A stretch of DNA of 64,000 nt, from the NCBI GenBank assembly GCA_029721435.1, contig CM056574.1, positions 75,125,501-75,189,500 of the forward strand, read 5' to 3'. The position numbers and the translations under genes are program-made. Within the stretch, counting starts at the first letter, position 1, and every line of letters starts with the position of its first letter. Shown here piece after piece: positions 11,204-23,700 of this stretch. Below the pieces are notes generated by a model. It ran no database searches and was not told the origin of the DNA. It worked only from the letters and a program-made list of their open reading frames with translations. This stretch comes from Gymnothorax reevesii (lineage: Eukaryota; Chordata; Actinopteri; Anguilliformes; Muraenidae).

Positions 11204-14200
11204 ATTAAAGCTGCAAGCAGCGTTGAACGGGCCCTCGCCCTCATGCGCACGTTGGGGTTGTGGTGAGATCGTGATGGGAGCAGCTTGGTCTCTCAATGTT
11301 TCGTAATAAATCTGGTTTTGAATGGATGAAATCACGAGGAGGAGTGCGTTAAAATACAATATGTGGAAATCAGGCAAAAATGACACGTTAAAATCAAAAT
11401 GGCCGACTTCCTGTTTGGAGTGGACGAATGATGCCAGAGACTTTTTTTTGCGTCTTGGCCAAATACATATGTGGACCAATTTTCATCTTTCTACTCCAAA
11501 AAACCCCTATAGGTTGGGGTTTTTGAAAATTTCAAGGGGGCGCTATCGAGGCATTTTGCAGTCCTCATAGGCAAAGCCCCAATGAGATATGAGAGCTTGC
11601 CACCCTTAACAGGCATGTCAATTTCCATGATGATACAAATTCATTAAAAACATCAAAAACCCAAACGTATTTTCATGGCGAGGGATCCATTGTCACCGCA
11701 TCGCCACACGGAAGCCATTACTGGAAGCATCACAGCATTCGTAAGGTAGTTCAAGCAACTTCTTCTACATGTTGTACAGGGTGAATAAAGTTGATGAAGC
11801 CCCAATCACATGTGAGAGCTTGCCATCCTTGACCTGTCTACTAATTTTTATGATGATACAAGTTTATTAAAGACATCAAAAACCCAAAAGTATTTTCATG
11901 GCGAGGTATGGAAAGTCGCCGTGTCACTACACTGACGCCATTATGCGTAGCTTTATATTATTCATTAGGTAGCTTCACCAATTTGTTCTGCATGTAATAG
12001 AAGTGTAATGAGGTTGATTAGATTAAGAATGTGTCCTCTGGACAAGAGAAAGTAATAACTGGTCACTTCCTGTTACCACAGGGGGGCGCTAGTAGGAAAG
12101 TGGAAATTTAATGCATTTTGACGTTCAGGGCGGAGCAATGATCATGTCCAGCAAGTTTGAAGCCACTACAGTCAAGTATGTGGGCGTGAGAGCATTGGGA
12201 ATCCCAAACATATTTTCATGGCGAGGCATCCAAAGTCGCCGCTTCGCCACACGGACACCATTACTCGTAGCTATACAGCGTTTACAACGTAGCTTCATCA
12301 ACTTGTTCTGCATGTTTTAGAAGTAGAATAAAGTTAATAGGTTCAACTGTGTGTCATCAGTACAAGCGGAAGTAACGAGTGGTCACTTCCTGTTACCACA
12401 GGGGGGCGCTATTAGCAAAGTGGAAAGTTAATATATCAGGATGTTCAGGGCCGCGCCCCCATCATTTTCAGCAAGTTTGAAGTTTCTAAAATGAAGTGTT
12501 TGGATGTGAGAGCATTGTGAAATTTTATCCTCAAGTCACTACAATTTGTCACGCCCTAGCAGCCACGCCCTTTGACCTGCAGATCTGCAGAGCACAACTT
12601 TTGATCACCTTGGTCTCAAAATGATCTCTACCAAGTTTGAAGTTGATTCGGCGAAATCCCGAGGAGGAGTTTGTTCTAGAATTCAAAAATTCAAATCAAA
12701 ATGGCCGACTTCCTGTTGGGTTTAGGGCGTGGCTCCAATGAAGTTTTAATGTGGCATTCTCTGTTTTCATAAGGGGGCATGACGAGCTAGATTGTGTAGC
12801 AGCACATCGAGGCGTTCAGGGTGGGGATTTCACTACATACAGGAATTTTGAATCCATTTGGATGAAGTATGAGGGAGAGAGAGCAGCTCGAATGTGTTTG
12901 GCGAGGCATCTGAAATGGGGACACCATGGCAGCCAGGTCCATTTAGCGACAGACATGCAGAGCACTAGTTTTGATCAGCATGGTCTCTTGATGATCTGAA
13001 ATAAATATTAGGTTTATTGGACAGAATCGCTAGGAGGAGTTCGTTAATATGCAATATGTGGAAATCGGGCCAAAATGACACATTAAAATCAAAATGGCTG
13101 ACTACCTGTTTGGAATTTATCCATGGTCCCAGAGAATTTTTTGTTCACATTGGCAACATACACGTGTACCAATTTCTCATTTTCTAATTCCAAAAAAACC
13201 CCTAAGGGGAGGGGTTTTTCAAAATACCAAGGGGGCGCTATCGAGGCATTTTGCTGCCCTCATGGGCACCGCCCCAATCAGATGTGAGAGCTTCCCACCC
13301 TTGACCGGCATATCAATTTCCATGATGATACGAGTTCATTAAGAACATCAAAAACACAAACGTATTTTCATGGCGAGGGATCCATTGTCACCGCATCGCC
13401 ACATGGACGCCATTTCTCGAAGCATCAAAGCATTCGTAAGGTAGTTTAAGCAACTTCTTCTACATGTTGTACAGGGGGAATAAAGTTGATGGGTTCAACT
13501 ATGTGTCATCAGTACAAGTGAAAGTAAAAACTGGTCACTTCCTGTTAGCGGCCACGCCCACTGACCTACAGACCTGCAGAGCACAACTTTTGATCAGCAT
13601 GGTCTTTCAATGTTTATTAATGCATCTGGTTTTGAATGGATGAAATCTCTAGGAGGAGTGCGTTAAAATACAATATGTGGAAATCAGGCAAAAATGGCAC
13701 GTTAAAATCAAAATGGCCGACTTCCTGTTTGGAGTAGACAAATGATGTCAAAGACTTTTTTGTGCGTCTTGGCCAAATACACATGTGTACAAATTTTCGT
13801 CTTTCTACTCCAAAAAAACCCCTATGGGGAGGGGTTTTTGAAAATTTCAAGGGGGCGCTATCGAGGCATTTTGCTGTCCTCATGGGAAAAGCCCCAATCA
13901 GATGTGAGAGCTTCCCATCCTTGACCGGCATATCAATTTCCATGAAGATACGAATTCATTAAGAACATCAAAAACACAAGCATATTTTCATGGCGAGGGA
14001 TCCATTGTCACCGCATCGCCACACAGACACCATTACTCGTAGCATCACAGTATTCATAAGGTAGTTTAAGCAACTTCTTCGACATGTTGTACAGGGGGAA
14101 AAAAGTTGATGGGTTCAATTATATGTCATCAGTACAAGTGAAAGTAAAAACTGATCACTTCCTGTTACTAGCCACGCCCACTGACCTACAGACCTGCAGA

Positions 14201-15713
14201 GCACAGCTTTTGATCAGCATAGTCTCTCAATGTTTTGTAATAAATTTGGTTTTGATTGGATGAAATCTCTAGGGGGAGTGCGTTAAAAAACAATATGTGG
14301 AAATCAAGCAAAAATGACACGTTAAATTCAAAATGGCCGACTTCCTGTTTGGAGTAGACAAATGATGCCAGAGACTTTTTTTTGCGTCGTGACCAAATAC
14401 ACATGTGTACCAATTTTCAGTGTTCTTCTCTAAAAAAACCCCTATGGGGAGGGGTTTTTGAAAATTTCAAGGGGGCGCTATCGAGGCTTTTTGCTGCCCT
14501 CATGGGCAAAGCCCCAATCAGATGTGAGAGCTTGCTACCCTTGACTTGTTTTTCAATTTTTATGATAATATAAGTTCATTAAAGACATCAAAAACCCAAA
14601 CGTATTTTCATGGCGAGGGATGGATTGTCGCTGCGTCACCACACGGACGCCATTATGTGTAGCTTCACAGCATTCATAGCGTAGCTTCACCAATTTGTTC
14701 AGCATGTAATAGAAGTGGAATGTGATTGATGTGATAAAGTATGTGTCCTCAGTACAAGTGAAAGCAATAAGTGGTCACTTCCTATTACCATAGGAGGGCG
14801 CTAGTAGCAAAGTGGGAAGTTAATGCATCTGGACGTTCAGGGCAGAGCAATCATCATGTAGAGCAAGTTTGAAGCTACTACAATCAAGTATGTGGGCGTG
14901 AGAGCATTGGGAATCCCAAACATATTTTCATGGCGAGGGATCCAAAGTTGCCGCTTTGCCACACGGACGCCATTACTCGTAGCTACACAATGTTCATAAA
15001 GTAGCTTCAGTAACTTGTTCTGCATGTTTCAAAAGTAAAATGAAGTTGATGGGTTCAACAATGTGTCATCAGTACAAGTGGAAGTAACGAGTGGTCACTT
15101 CCTGTTACCACAGGGGGGCGCTATTAGTAAAGTGGGAAGTTAATACATTAGGGTGTTCCCGGCGGCGCCCTTATCATGTTCAGCAAGTTTGAAGCTTCTA
15201 CAATCAAGTATTTGGGTGTGAGAGCATTGTGAAATTTTTTCCTCAAGTCACTATAATTTGTCACGCCCTAGCAGCCACGCCCATTGACCTACAGATCTGC
15301 AGAGCACAACTTTAAATCAGCTTGGTCTCTCAATGATGTGTACCAAATTTGAAGCCGATCCGGCGAAATCCCTAGGAGGAGTTCGTTTTAAAATTCAAAA
15401 ATTCAAATCAAAATGGCCGACTTCCTGTTGGGTTTAGGGCGTGGCTCCAATGAAGTTTTTTTTATGCCTTGTTACAAAGCACATAAAAACTGAATTTCGT
15501 CTACCTACGACAAAAAAACCGAATTTCCCTATGGGAATTTTGAAACGTGTTTAGGGGGCGCTATTTCGACAATTGGGGTCGAACTTGTGCGACCGCCCAA
15601 AAATATCGAATTTCGGATCCGGCCGGACAAATGGGGAAAGTTATACGCGTTTTCACAATTGGGAAAGGGGCGAAATTGGCCCTTGAAAAATCGGAAGAAT
15701 AATAAAAAAAAAA
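11204..15713 (+). repeat. Array unit 5 (composite)
   Basis: The head breaks after about 80 bases and joins a subrepeat at about 11285. A second internal join lies near 11796. At about 12746 a tail breaks off and is fused to the middle of another head ('aatgtggcattctc'). From there to 15713 the sequence has three subrepeats and nearly matches 23997-26960. The joins look like products of unequal exchange between units. Confidence 0.8.
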
Positions 15714-18376
15714 ATTAAAGCTGCAAGCAGCGTTGAACGGGCCCTCGCCCCCATGCGCACGTTGGGGTTGTGGTGAGATTATCACGGGTGCAGCTGTGCA
15801 CTCTCGACCACTGGACAGGTCAAGCGCCGGCCCCAACCTGAGAGAAAGTGTCGAGTGAATCGGGCCAAGCTGAAGGAGTTATGATAGGTTGATACTTCAT
15901 CTACCAGAAGGCGCTCAGAGTGTAACCAAATTTGGGCAGGTGCATTCAGGGGCAGACCCTAAGCACAAAAGTGAAGTTTTGAGCAAATCGGCCAGTTTCT
16001 ACGTAAAATGTGGCAATCTCTGTTTTCATCAGGGGGCATGACGAGCTAGATTGTGTAGCAGCACATCGAGGCGTTCAGGGTGGGGATTTCACTACATACA
16101 GGAATTTTGAATCCATTTGGATGAAGTATGAGGGAGAGAGAGCAGCTCGAATGTGTTTGGCGAGGCATCTGAAATGGGGACACCATGGCGGCCAGGTCCA
16201 TTTAGCGACAGACATGCAGAGCACTAATTTTGGTCAGCATGGTCTGATCAGAAATAAATATTAGGTTTATTGGACAGAATCGCTAGGAGGAGTTAGTTAA
16301 TATGCAAAATGTGGAAATCGGGCCAAAATGACACATTAAAATCAAAATGGCTGACTACCTGTTTGGAATTTATCCATGGTCCCAGAGACTTTTTTGTTCA
16401 CATTGGCAACATACACATGTGTACCAATTTTCATTTTCTAATTCCAAAAAAACCCCTAAGGGGAGGGGTTTTTCAAAATACCAAGGGGGCGCTATCGAGG
16501 CATTTTGCTGCCCTCATGGGCACCGCCCCAATCAGATGTGAGAGCTTCCCACCCTTGACCGGCATATCAATTTCCATGATGATACGAGTTCATTCAGAAC
16601 ATCAAAAACACAAACGTATTTTCATGGCGAGGGATCCATTGTCACCGCATCGCCACATGGACGCCATTTCTCGAAGCATCAAAGCATTCGTAAGGTAGTT
16701 TAAGCAACTTCTTCTACATGTTGTACAGGGGGAATAAAGTTGATGGGTTCAACTATGTGTCATCAGTACAAGTGAAAGTAAAAACTGGTCACTTCCTGTT
16801 AGCGGCCACGCCCACTGACCTACAGACCTGCAGAGCACAACTTTTGATCAGCATGGTCTTTCAATGTTTATTAATGCATCTGGTTTTGAATGGATGAACT
16901 CTCTAGGAGGAGTGCGTTAAAATACAATATGTGGAAATCAGGCAAAAATGGCACGTTAAAATCAAAATGGCCGACTTCCTGTTTGGAGTAGACAAATGAT
17001 GCCAGAGACTTTTTTTTGCGTCGTGACCAAATACACATGTGTACTAATTTTCGTCTTTCTACTCCAAAAAAACCCCTATGGGGAGGGGTTTTTGAAAATT
17101 TCAAGGGGGCGCTATCGAGGCTTTTTGCTGCCCTCTTGGGCAAAGCCCCTATCAGATGTGAGAGCTTGCTACCCTTGACTTGTTTTTCAATTTTTATGAT
17201 AATACAAGTTTATTAAAGACATCAAAAACCCAAACGTATTTTCATGGCGAGGGATGGATAGTCGCCGCGTCACCACACGGACGCCATTATGTGTAGCTTC
17301 ACAGCATTCATAGCGTAGCTTCACCAATTTGTTCAGCATGTAATAGAAGTGGAATGTGGTTGATGTGATAAAGTATGTGTCCTCAGTACAAGTGAAAGCA
17401 ATAAGTGGTCACTTCCTATTACCATAGGGGGGCGCTAGTAGCAAAGTGGGAAGTTAATGCATCTGGACGTTCAGGGCGGAGCAATCATCATGTAGAGCAA
17501 GTTTGAAGCTACTACAATCAAGTATGTGGGCGTGAGAGCATTGGGAATCCCAAACATATTTTCATGGCGAGGGATCCAAAGTCGCCGCTTTGCCACACGG
17601 ACGCCATTACTCGTAGCTACACAATGTTCATAATGTAGCTTCAGCAACTTGTTGTGAATGTTTTACAAGAAGAAAGAAGTTGATTGGTTCAACATTGTGC
17701 CATCAGTCCCAGTGGAAGTAATCAGTGGTCACTTCCGGTTACCACAGGGGGGCGCTATTAGCAAAGTGAAAAGTTAGTATATCAGGCCGTTCAGGGCGGT
17801 GCCCTCATCATGTTCAGCAAGTTTGAAGCTACTCCAATCAAGTATTTGGGTTTGAGATTGTTGTGAAATTTTTCCCTCAAGTCACTAAAATTTGTCACGC
17901 CCTAGCAGCCACGCCCTTTGACCTACAGATCTGCAGAGCACAACTTTTAATCAGGTTGGTTTCTCGATGATGTTTACGAAATTTGAAGCCATTCCGACGA
18001 AATCCCTAGGAGGAGTTCGTTTTAAAATTCAAAAATTCAAATCAAAATGGCCGACTTTCTGATGGGTTTAGGGCGTGGCTTAAATGAAGTTTTTTGTATG
18101 CCTTGTTACAAGGCACATAACAACTGAATTTCGTCTGCCTACGACAAAGTAGCCGAATTTCCCTATGGGAATTTTGAAACGTGTTTAGGGGGCGCTATTT
18201 CGACATTTGGGGTCGAACCTGTGCGACCGCCCAAAAATATCGAATTTCGGATCCGGCCGGACGAATCGGGAAAGTTAGACGCGTTTTCACAACTGGGAAA
18301 GGGGCGAAATTTGCCTTTGTAAAATCGGAAGAATAATAAAAAAAATAATAATCATAATAATGATAATAATAATAAT
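15714..18376 (+). repeat. Array unit 6
   Basis: A complete head, two subrepeats (hairpins near 16455 and 17075), two 'ggggggcgcta' modules (near 17424 and 17745) and a tail running into an AAT run. The first part closely matches unit 8, and the last ~0.75 kb matches the ends of units 3 and 7. Confidence 0.8.
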
Positions 18377-18437
18377 AATAAACAGCGCGATTTCAATAGG
18401 GCCCTCCGCAGACGACTTGCAGTCGGCTCGGGCCCTA
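18377..18437 (+). repeat. AAT-linked stem-loop cassette
   Basis: Between units 6 and 7 sits one short cassette starting AAACAGCGCGATTTCAATAGG. It has a small stem-loop CGACT-TGC-AGTCG followed by GCTCGGGCCCTAATT. The same cassette occurs several times in tandem at 26990-27260. It is bounded by AAT repeats on the left and joins the next unit directly on the right. Confidence 0.65.
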
Positions 18438-19726
18438 ATTAAAGCTGCAAGCAGCGTTGAACGGGCCCTCGCCCCCATGCGCACATTGGGGTTGTGGTGA
18501 GATCCTGACGGGTGCCGCTGTGCACTCACGACCATTGGACAGGTCAAGTGCCTACCCCAACCTGAGAGAAAGGACGAGCTAATCGGACAAAGCTGAAGGA
18601 GTTATGATAAGTTGATACTTCATCCACCAGAAGGCGCTCAGAGTGTAACCAAATTTGGGTAGGTGCATTCAGGGGCAGACCCTAAGCACAAATGTGAAGT
18701 TTTGAGCAAATCGGCCAATTTCAACGTAAAATGTGGCATTTTCTGTTTCCATAATGGGGCATGATGAGCTAGATTGTTTAGCAGCACATCGAGGCGTTCA
18801 GGGTGGGGCTTTTACCATGGACAGGAATTTTTAACCCATTTGGATGAAGTATGAGGGAGAGCGAGCAGCTCCAATGTGTTTGGCGAGGCATCTGAAATGG
18901 GGAAACCAGGGCGACCAGGCCCATTTAGCGACAGACATGCAGAGCACTACTTTTGGTCAGCATGGTCTCTTGATGATCAGAAATAAGTATTAGGTTGATT
19001 GGACGGAATCGCTAGGAGGAGTTCTTTAAAATGCAATATGTGCCAAAATGACACAGTGAAATCAAAATGGCTGACCTCCTGTTTGGAATTGACCATTGGT
19101 GCCGGAGACTTTTTTGTTTGAACTGGCAACATACACATGTGTATCAATATTCATTCTCCTATTCCAAAAAAACCCTTATGGGGAGGGGTTTTTCAAAATT
19201 TCAAGGGGGCGCTATCGAGGCATTTTGCTGTCCTCATGGGCACCGCCCCAATCAGATGTTGGAGCTCACCACCCTTGACCAGCATATCAATTTGCATGAT
19301 GATACGAATTCATTAAGAACATCAAAAACACAAATGTATTTTCATGGCGAGGGATCCAGTGTCACCGCATCGCCACACGGACGCCATTACTCGAAGCATC
19401 ACTGCATTCATAAGGTAGTTTAAGCAACTTCTTCTACATGTTGTACAGGGGAAATAAAGTTGATGGGTTCAACTATGTGTCATCAGTACAAGTGAAAGTT
19501 AAAACTAGTCACTTCCTGTTAGTAGCCACGCCCACTGACCGACAGACCTGCAGAGCACAACTTTTGATCAGCATGGTCTCTCAATATTTAGGAATAAATC
19601 TGGTTTTGAAAGGATGAAATCTCTCAGAGGAGTGCGTTAAAATACAATATGTGGAAATCAGGAAAAAATGACACGTTAAAATCAAAATGGCCAACTTCCT
19701 GTTTGGAGTAGACTAACGATGCCAGG

Positions 19727-20366
19727 TGTTAAAGGAATTTTAACATTATATTCCTCGTATCACCTTCACATAAGAAACCCAGACTACTCAGGGAAAAAAT
19801 CAGTCAGAGGCAGAGAAGTTAATATTCAAGCCAAAGTCCGTTTACTTTTCTGCAGCAAAGGATCCCCATACAAGTCAAGTCAAAATGGAGGATGATACAG
19901 TTAGTCTCTCTCTGGTTTTTGTAGGGGTACTCCATGACGTTCTCCTCCCCCCGCGCTGATTTACACATCATGATGTAATCTGGAGAGCCCTCGCTGTCTT
20001 ATGCCACCTACGTCACGCTGTCGTAAGCCTGCACATATACATCTCGTTGGGGAGGAGAGCACCTGTCTTCTCTATCAGCCCCGGCTCCAGTTTATCTTGT
20101 TATGCATTCCGGAGCTTTCTATAAACACAAACTTAGAGAAAGAGAAAAACATCTTGTCCTTGGTACAGACATTCAGCTTTGCATGACTTTAGATAGGCTA
20201 TATGTAATGACGCACTGGTACAGTTATGCAGGCCCCTGCTAAATCAGAAATATGCAAGCACACACACACTCTAGGCCTAAAAGGTTATGAAAGAAAGCAA
20301 AGTAGGAGCAAGCAAGGATAAACAATTAATAATAATTAAATCAATCAATAAAAAAATGATTCCACA
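19727..20366. mobile_element. Solo LTR with 5 bp target duplication
   Basis: The insertion begins TGTTAAAGG and ends TTCCACA, and is flanked by CCAGG on both sides (19722-19726 and 20367-20371). Removing it restores the array context 'gatgccaggga'. Length 640 bp, TG...CA ends and a 5 bp target duplication fit a retroviral-type or Gypsy/BEL LTR left by recombination. A TATAAA-like string lies near 20120, and an AATAAA lies close to the right end, which suggests the plus orientation. No internal coding region remains. Confidence 0.75.
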
Positions 20367-20581
20367 CCAGGGACTTCTTTGTCCGACTTGGCCAAGTACA
20401 CATGCTTACCAATTTTCATCTTCCTAACCCAAAAAAACCCCTATGGGGAGGGGTTTTTGAAAATTTCAAGGGGGCGCTATCGAGGCATTTTGCTGCTCTC
20501 ATGGGCAAAGCCCTAATCAGATGTGAGAGCTTGACACCCTTGACCTGTCAATCAATTTTTATGATGATACAAGTTTATTAA

Positions 20582-22546
20582 CCCCTTTGTGCAGAAGCCA
20601 AATTTGGCTATTTATGGGTTACCCACTTTAATGCTGTATAATTCAAGATTTAAGCTTCACAAAGAGGAAAAATGTGGCTCAATTCAGGAAAGACACTTAC
20701 AGCATTTAGAATTACATTGTATTTCAGTTTATTTTCATGATTTTGGTAGAGAAAATGAGCAGCAAACATAAAAAATCTTCATGAGAATTCACCATTGAAA
20801 TTGCAAAAAAAATAATTCTGACAATTGAAAAACTGCTGGGGCTTAAAACTATACATTTATGGTATCATAAACTCCTTGAGCACAAGTAGAATTCATCTTC
20901 AACATTACATTCTAGATTACCTACATGCTATTAGCCAAATTATACAGCTACCCAAGTGTCTCCCCAAAGTCTCAAAATGATTTGCTGTCAAATCATTAAA
21001 AAAATCATGTATTTAACACAATTAAAGCTTTAAGGCATGAAATTTAATATGAACGAATGATTTTCTGGTTGAGTTTAGTATGAATTTATCAATATCAGTG
21101 CAGTTGAATATCAGTGGTCACCAGTAACCTCTCCAAATACGAAACATGCCTTTTCTCCATAATAAAGTTTAGAGTTTTGGCCATTTTTCTTCAAAGCCAG
21201 CACAAACACGCATTAAATAAACTGCTAATTAAACGGTCAGAACATTCACCCTGTTATGAAAGCTACCAGTCCCCTCTTCAAAGCTCACGAACCCATTTCA
21301 AAACTTATAAGGAGCAAGTACACCTCACGAACACAGTAATATCTGAATTCTGAAATATACCTTATTTTAACTGAACAGACACTCCACTTTCAGGGAATAT
21401 CAAATCCATTGCGTCTCCCGATTCAAAAGAAACGTGCAATGAACGTACCGGGGGTCCACACCAAAATGCACGGGCAGTTCGCGTTTTAAACAGGAAAAAA
21501 ACCTCGACATTCGACTTTGTTGAGTACATATACATTCCGAAACAGAAAAAAAAAAAACAAACTAAAATAGCAGCCTGACCTTTTTCGTGAATCCCTCCTC
21601 CAGAGACATTGACTATATAAAATAGAGACCGATGTACCCAGTAGCAAGAACCCTCCGGTCCTGTTTCATTCTAAATAATTCCAATAGAGCATATCGTTCT
21701 CATTTAAATCCTGTAATGTAACTGAACACTTCAAGGCCAGTTTTGCGAACCGATTTTCTATAAATCCCGTCTATTTTAGCCGCGTAATGTGCATAACGTA
21801 GACAGGATACAACCGAGCCTGCTGATACGCATTAGTTTGTATGCTCTGTGTTTGTCCAATCAATGTGTTTCACTTACTCTTAAATGTTTAAACACTCGGG
21901 AATTGGATGAGAAACGAGTTAATCAATACATTGTTATCAGGGAAACTTCATGAGGCCATGAAGTGTAACTCTACAATTACGCAGAAGAGCTTGAGTGTAT
22001 GGTTGAGTGATTGGCTATCAACGCCAGTACTCGGGTGGATATAAGGAAGCGCTGGATTTGGCAATGAAGGAATCTACGCGTAAATCCACGGTAGGGAACT
22101 ACAATTTTTTTTTGTATGGGACAACTGTAATAGGCAATAGAATGTGAGAGAATCAATACCATGTCGATTTTTTTGCCTCAGAAAACTGATTTGTATGAAC
22201 TACTAATTGGAATACTGTTAGCTCACTGTGGCTAAACTGGTTGCTACTAAGGATAACAATTTTATCTGTGTCAAGATATCGTTTTTTCAAACTGCTGAAT
22301 CGACACTATGGGCAAGGATACTGACCAGTTTGCACATCAGGCTTAGCTGAGGAGTTTAATTCATGCAGCTCTCAAAAAAAAGGGAGTGGAGTGAACTTCA
22401 CCGTATTCAGAACCGCGTTCGAGGTCTGCTTGCTTGTGAACATTCAATAACTGATCCGGGGGTGCTATCTAGTGATCGAGTACAGTAACAGCGTACTTCC
22501 AATTTGCAGGTCTATAGACGCGGGCATCTACATCTGCAGAAAGGGG
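20582..22546. mobile_element. Non-autonomous TTAA-type (piggyBac-like) element, copy A
   Basis: Ends are CCCCTTTGTGCAGAAGCC on the left and, read inward from the right, CCCCTTTCTGCAGATGTAG. The left flank is TTAA (20578-20581); the right one has changed to TGAA (22547-22550). Without the insert the array repeat 'tttattaaagacatc' is restored. The 1,965 bp interior matches copy B (39157-41077) in the opposite orientation. No transposase reading frame is visible, so it would depend on an enzyme encoded elsewhere. The piggyBac assignment rests on the TTAA target and the terminal repeats. Confidence 0.75.
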
Positions 22547-23700
22547 TGAAAGACATCAAAAACCCAAACGTATTTTCATGGTGAGGGATGGAAAGTCGCT
22601 GCGTCACTAAACGGACGCCATTATGCGTAGCTTCACAGTATTCATAGGGTAGCTTCATCTGTTTGTTCTGCATGTAATAGAAGTGGAATGAGGTTGGTGT
22701 GTTCAACTATGTGTCATCAGTACAAGTGAAAGCAATAACTGGTCACTTCCCGTTACCACAGGGGGGCGCTAGGAGCAAAGTGGGAATTTAATGTATCTGG
22801 ATGTTCAGGGCAAAGCAATGATCATGTCCAGCAAATTTGAAGCTACTACAGTCAAGTATGTGGGCGTGAGAGCATTGGGAATCCCAAACGTATTTTCATG
22901 GCGAGGGATCCAAAGTCGCCGCTTTGCCAAACGGACGCCATTACTCGTAGCTACACAATGTTCATAATGTAGCTTCAGCAACTTGTTCTGAATGTTTTAC
23001 AAGAAGAAAGAAGTTGATTGGTTCAACATTGTGCCATCAGTCCCAGTGGAAGTAATGAGTGGTCACTTCCTGTTACCACAGGGGGGCGTAATTAGCACAG
23101 TGAAAAGTTAGTATATCAGGCCGTTCAGGGCGGTGCCCTCATCATGTTCAGCAAGTTTGAAGCTATTTCAATCAAGTATTTGGGTTTGAGATTGTTGTGA
23201 AATTTTTCCCTGAAGTCACTAAAATTTGTCACGCCCTAGCAGCCACGCCCTTTGACCTACAGATCTGCAGAGCACAGGTTGGTTTCTCGATGATATTTAC
23301 GAAATTTGAAGCCGTTCCGACGAAATCCCTAGGAGGAGTTCGTTTTAAAATTCAAAAATTCAAATCAAAATGGCCGACTCTCTGATGGGTTTAGGGCGTG
23401 GCTCCAATGAAGTTTTTTGTATGCCTTGTTACAAGGCACATAACAACTGAATTTTGTCTGCCTACGACAAAGTAGCCGAATTCCCTATGGGAATTTTTAA
23501 ACGTGTTTAGGGGGCGCTATTTCGACATTTGGGGTCGAACCTGTGCGACCGCCCAAAAATATCGAATTTCGGATCCGGCTGGACGAATCGGGAAAGTTAG
23601 ACGCGTTTTCACAACTGGGAAAGGGGGGAAATTTGCCTTTGTAAAATCGGAAGAATAATAAAAAAAAAAAAAAAAAAAAATAATAATAATAATAATAATA

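Larger units (their letters stand above)
18438..23700 (+). repeat. Array unit 7, interrupted by two insertions
   Basis: The head matches unit 3. The second subrepeat is split by a solo LTR (19727-20366), and the following one by a TTAA-type element (20582-22546). Removing both restores a normal unit with the usual 'gatgccaggga' and 'tttattaaagacatc' contexts. The tail ends in a run of about 20 A followed by AAT repeats. Confidence 0.8.
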
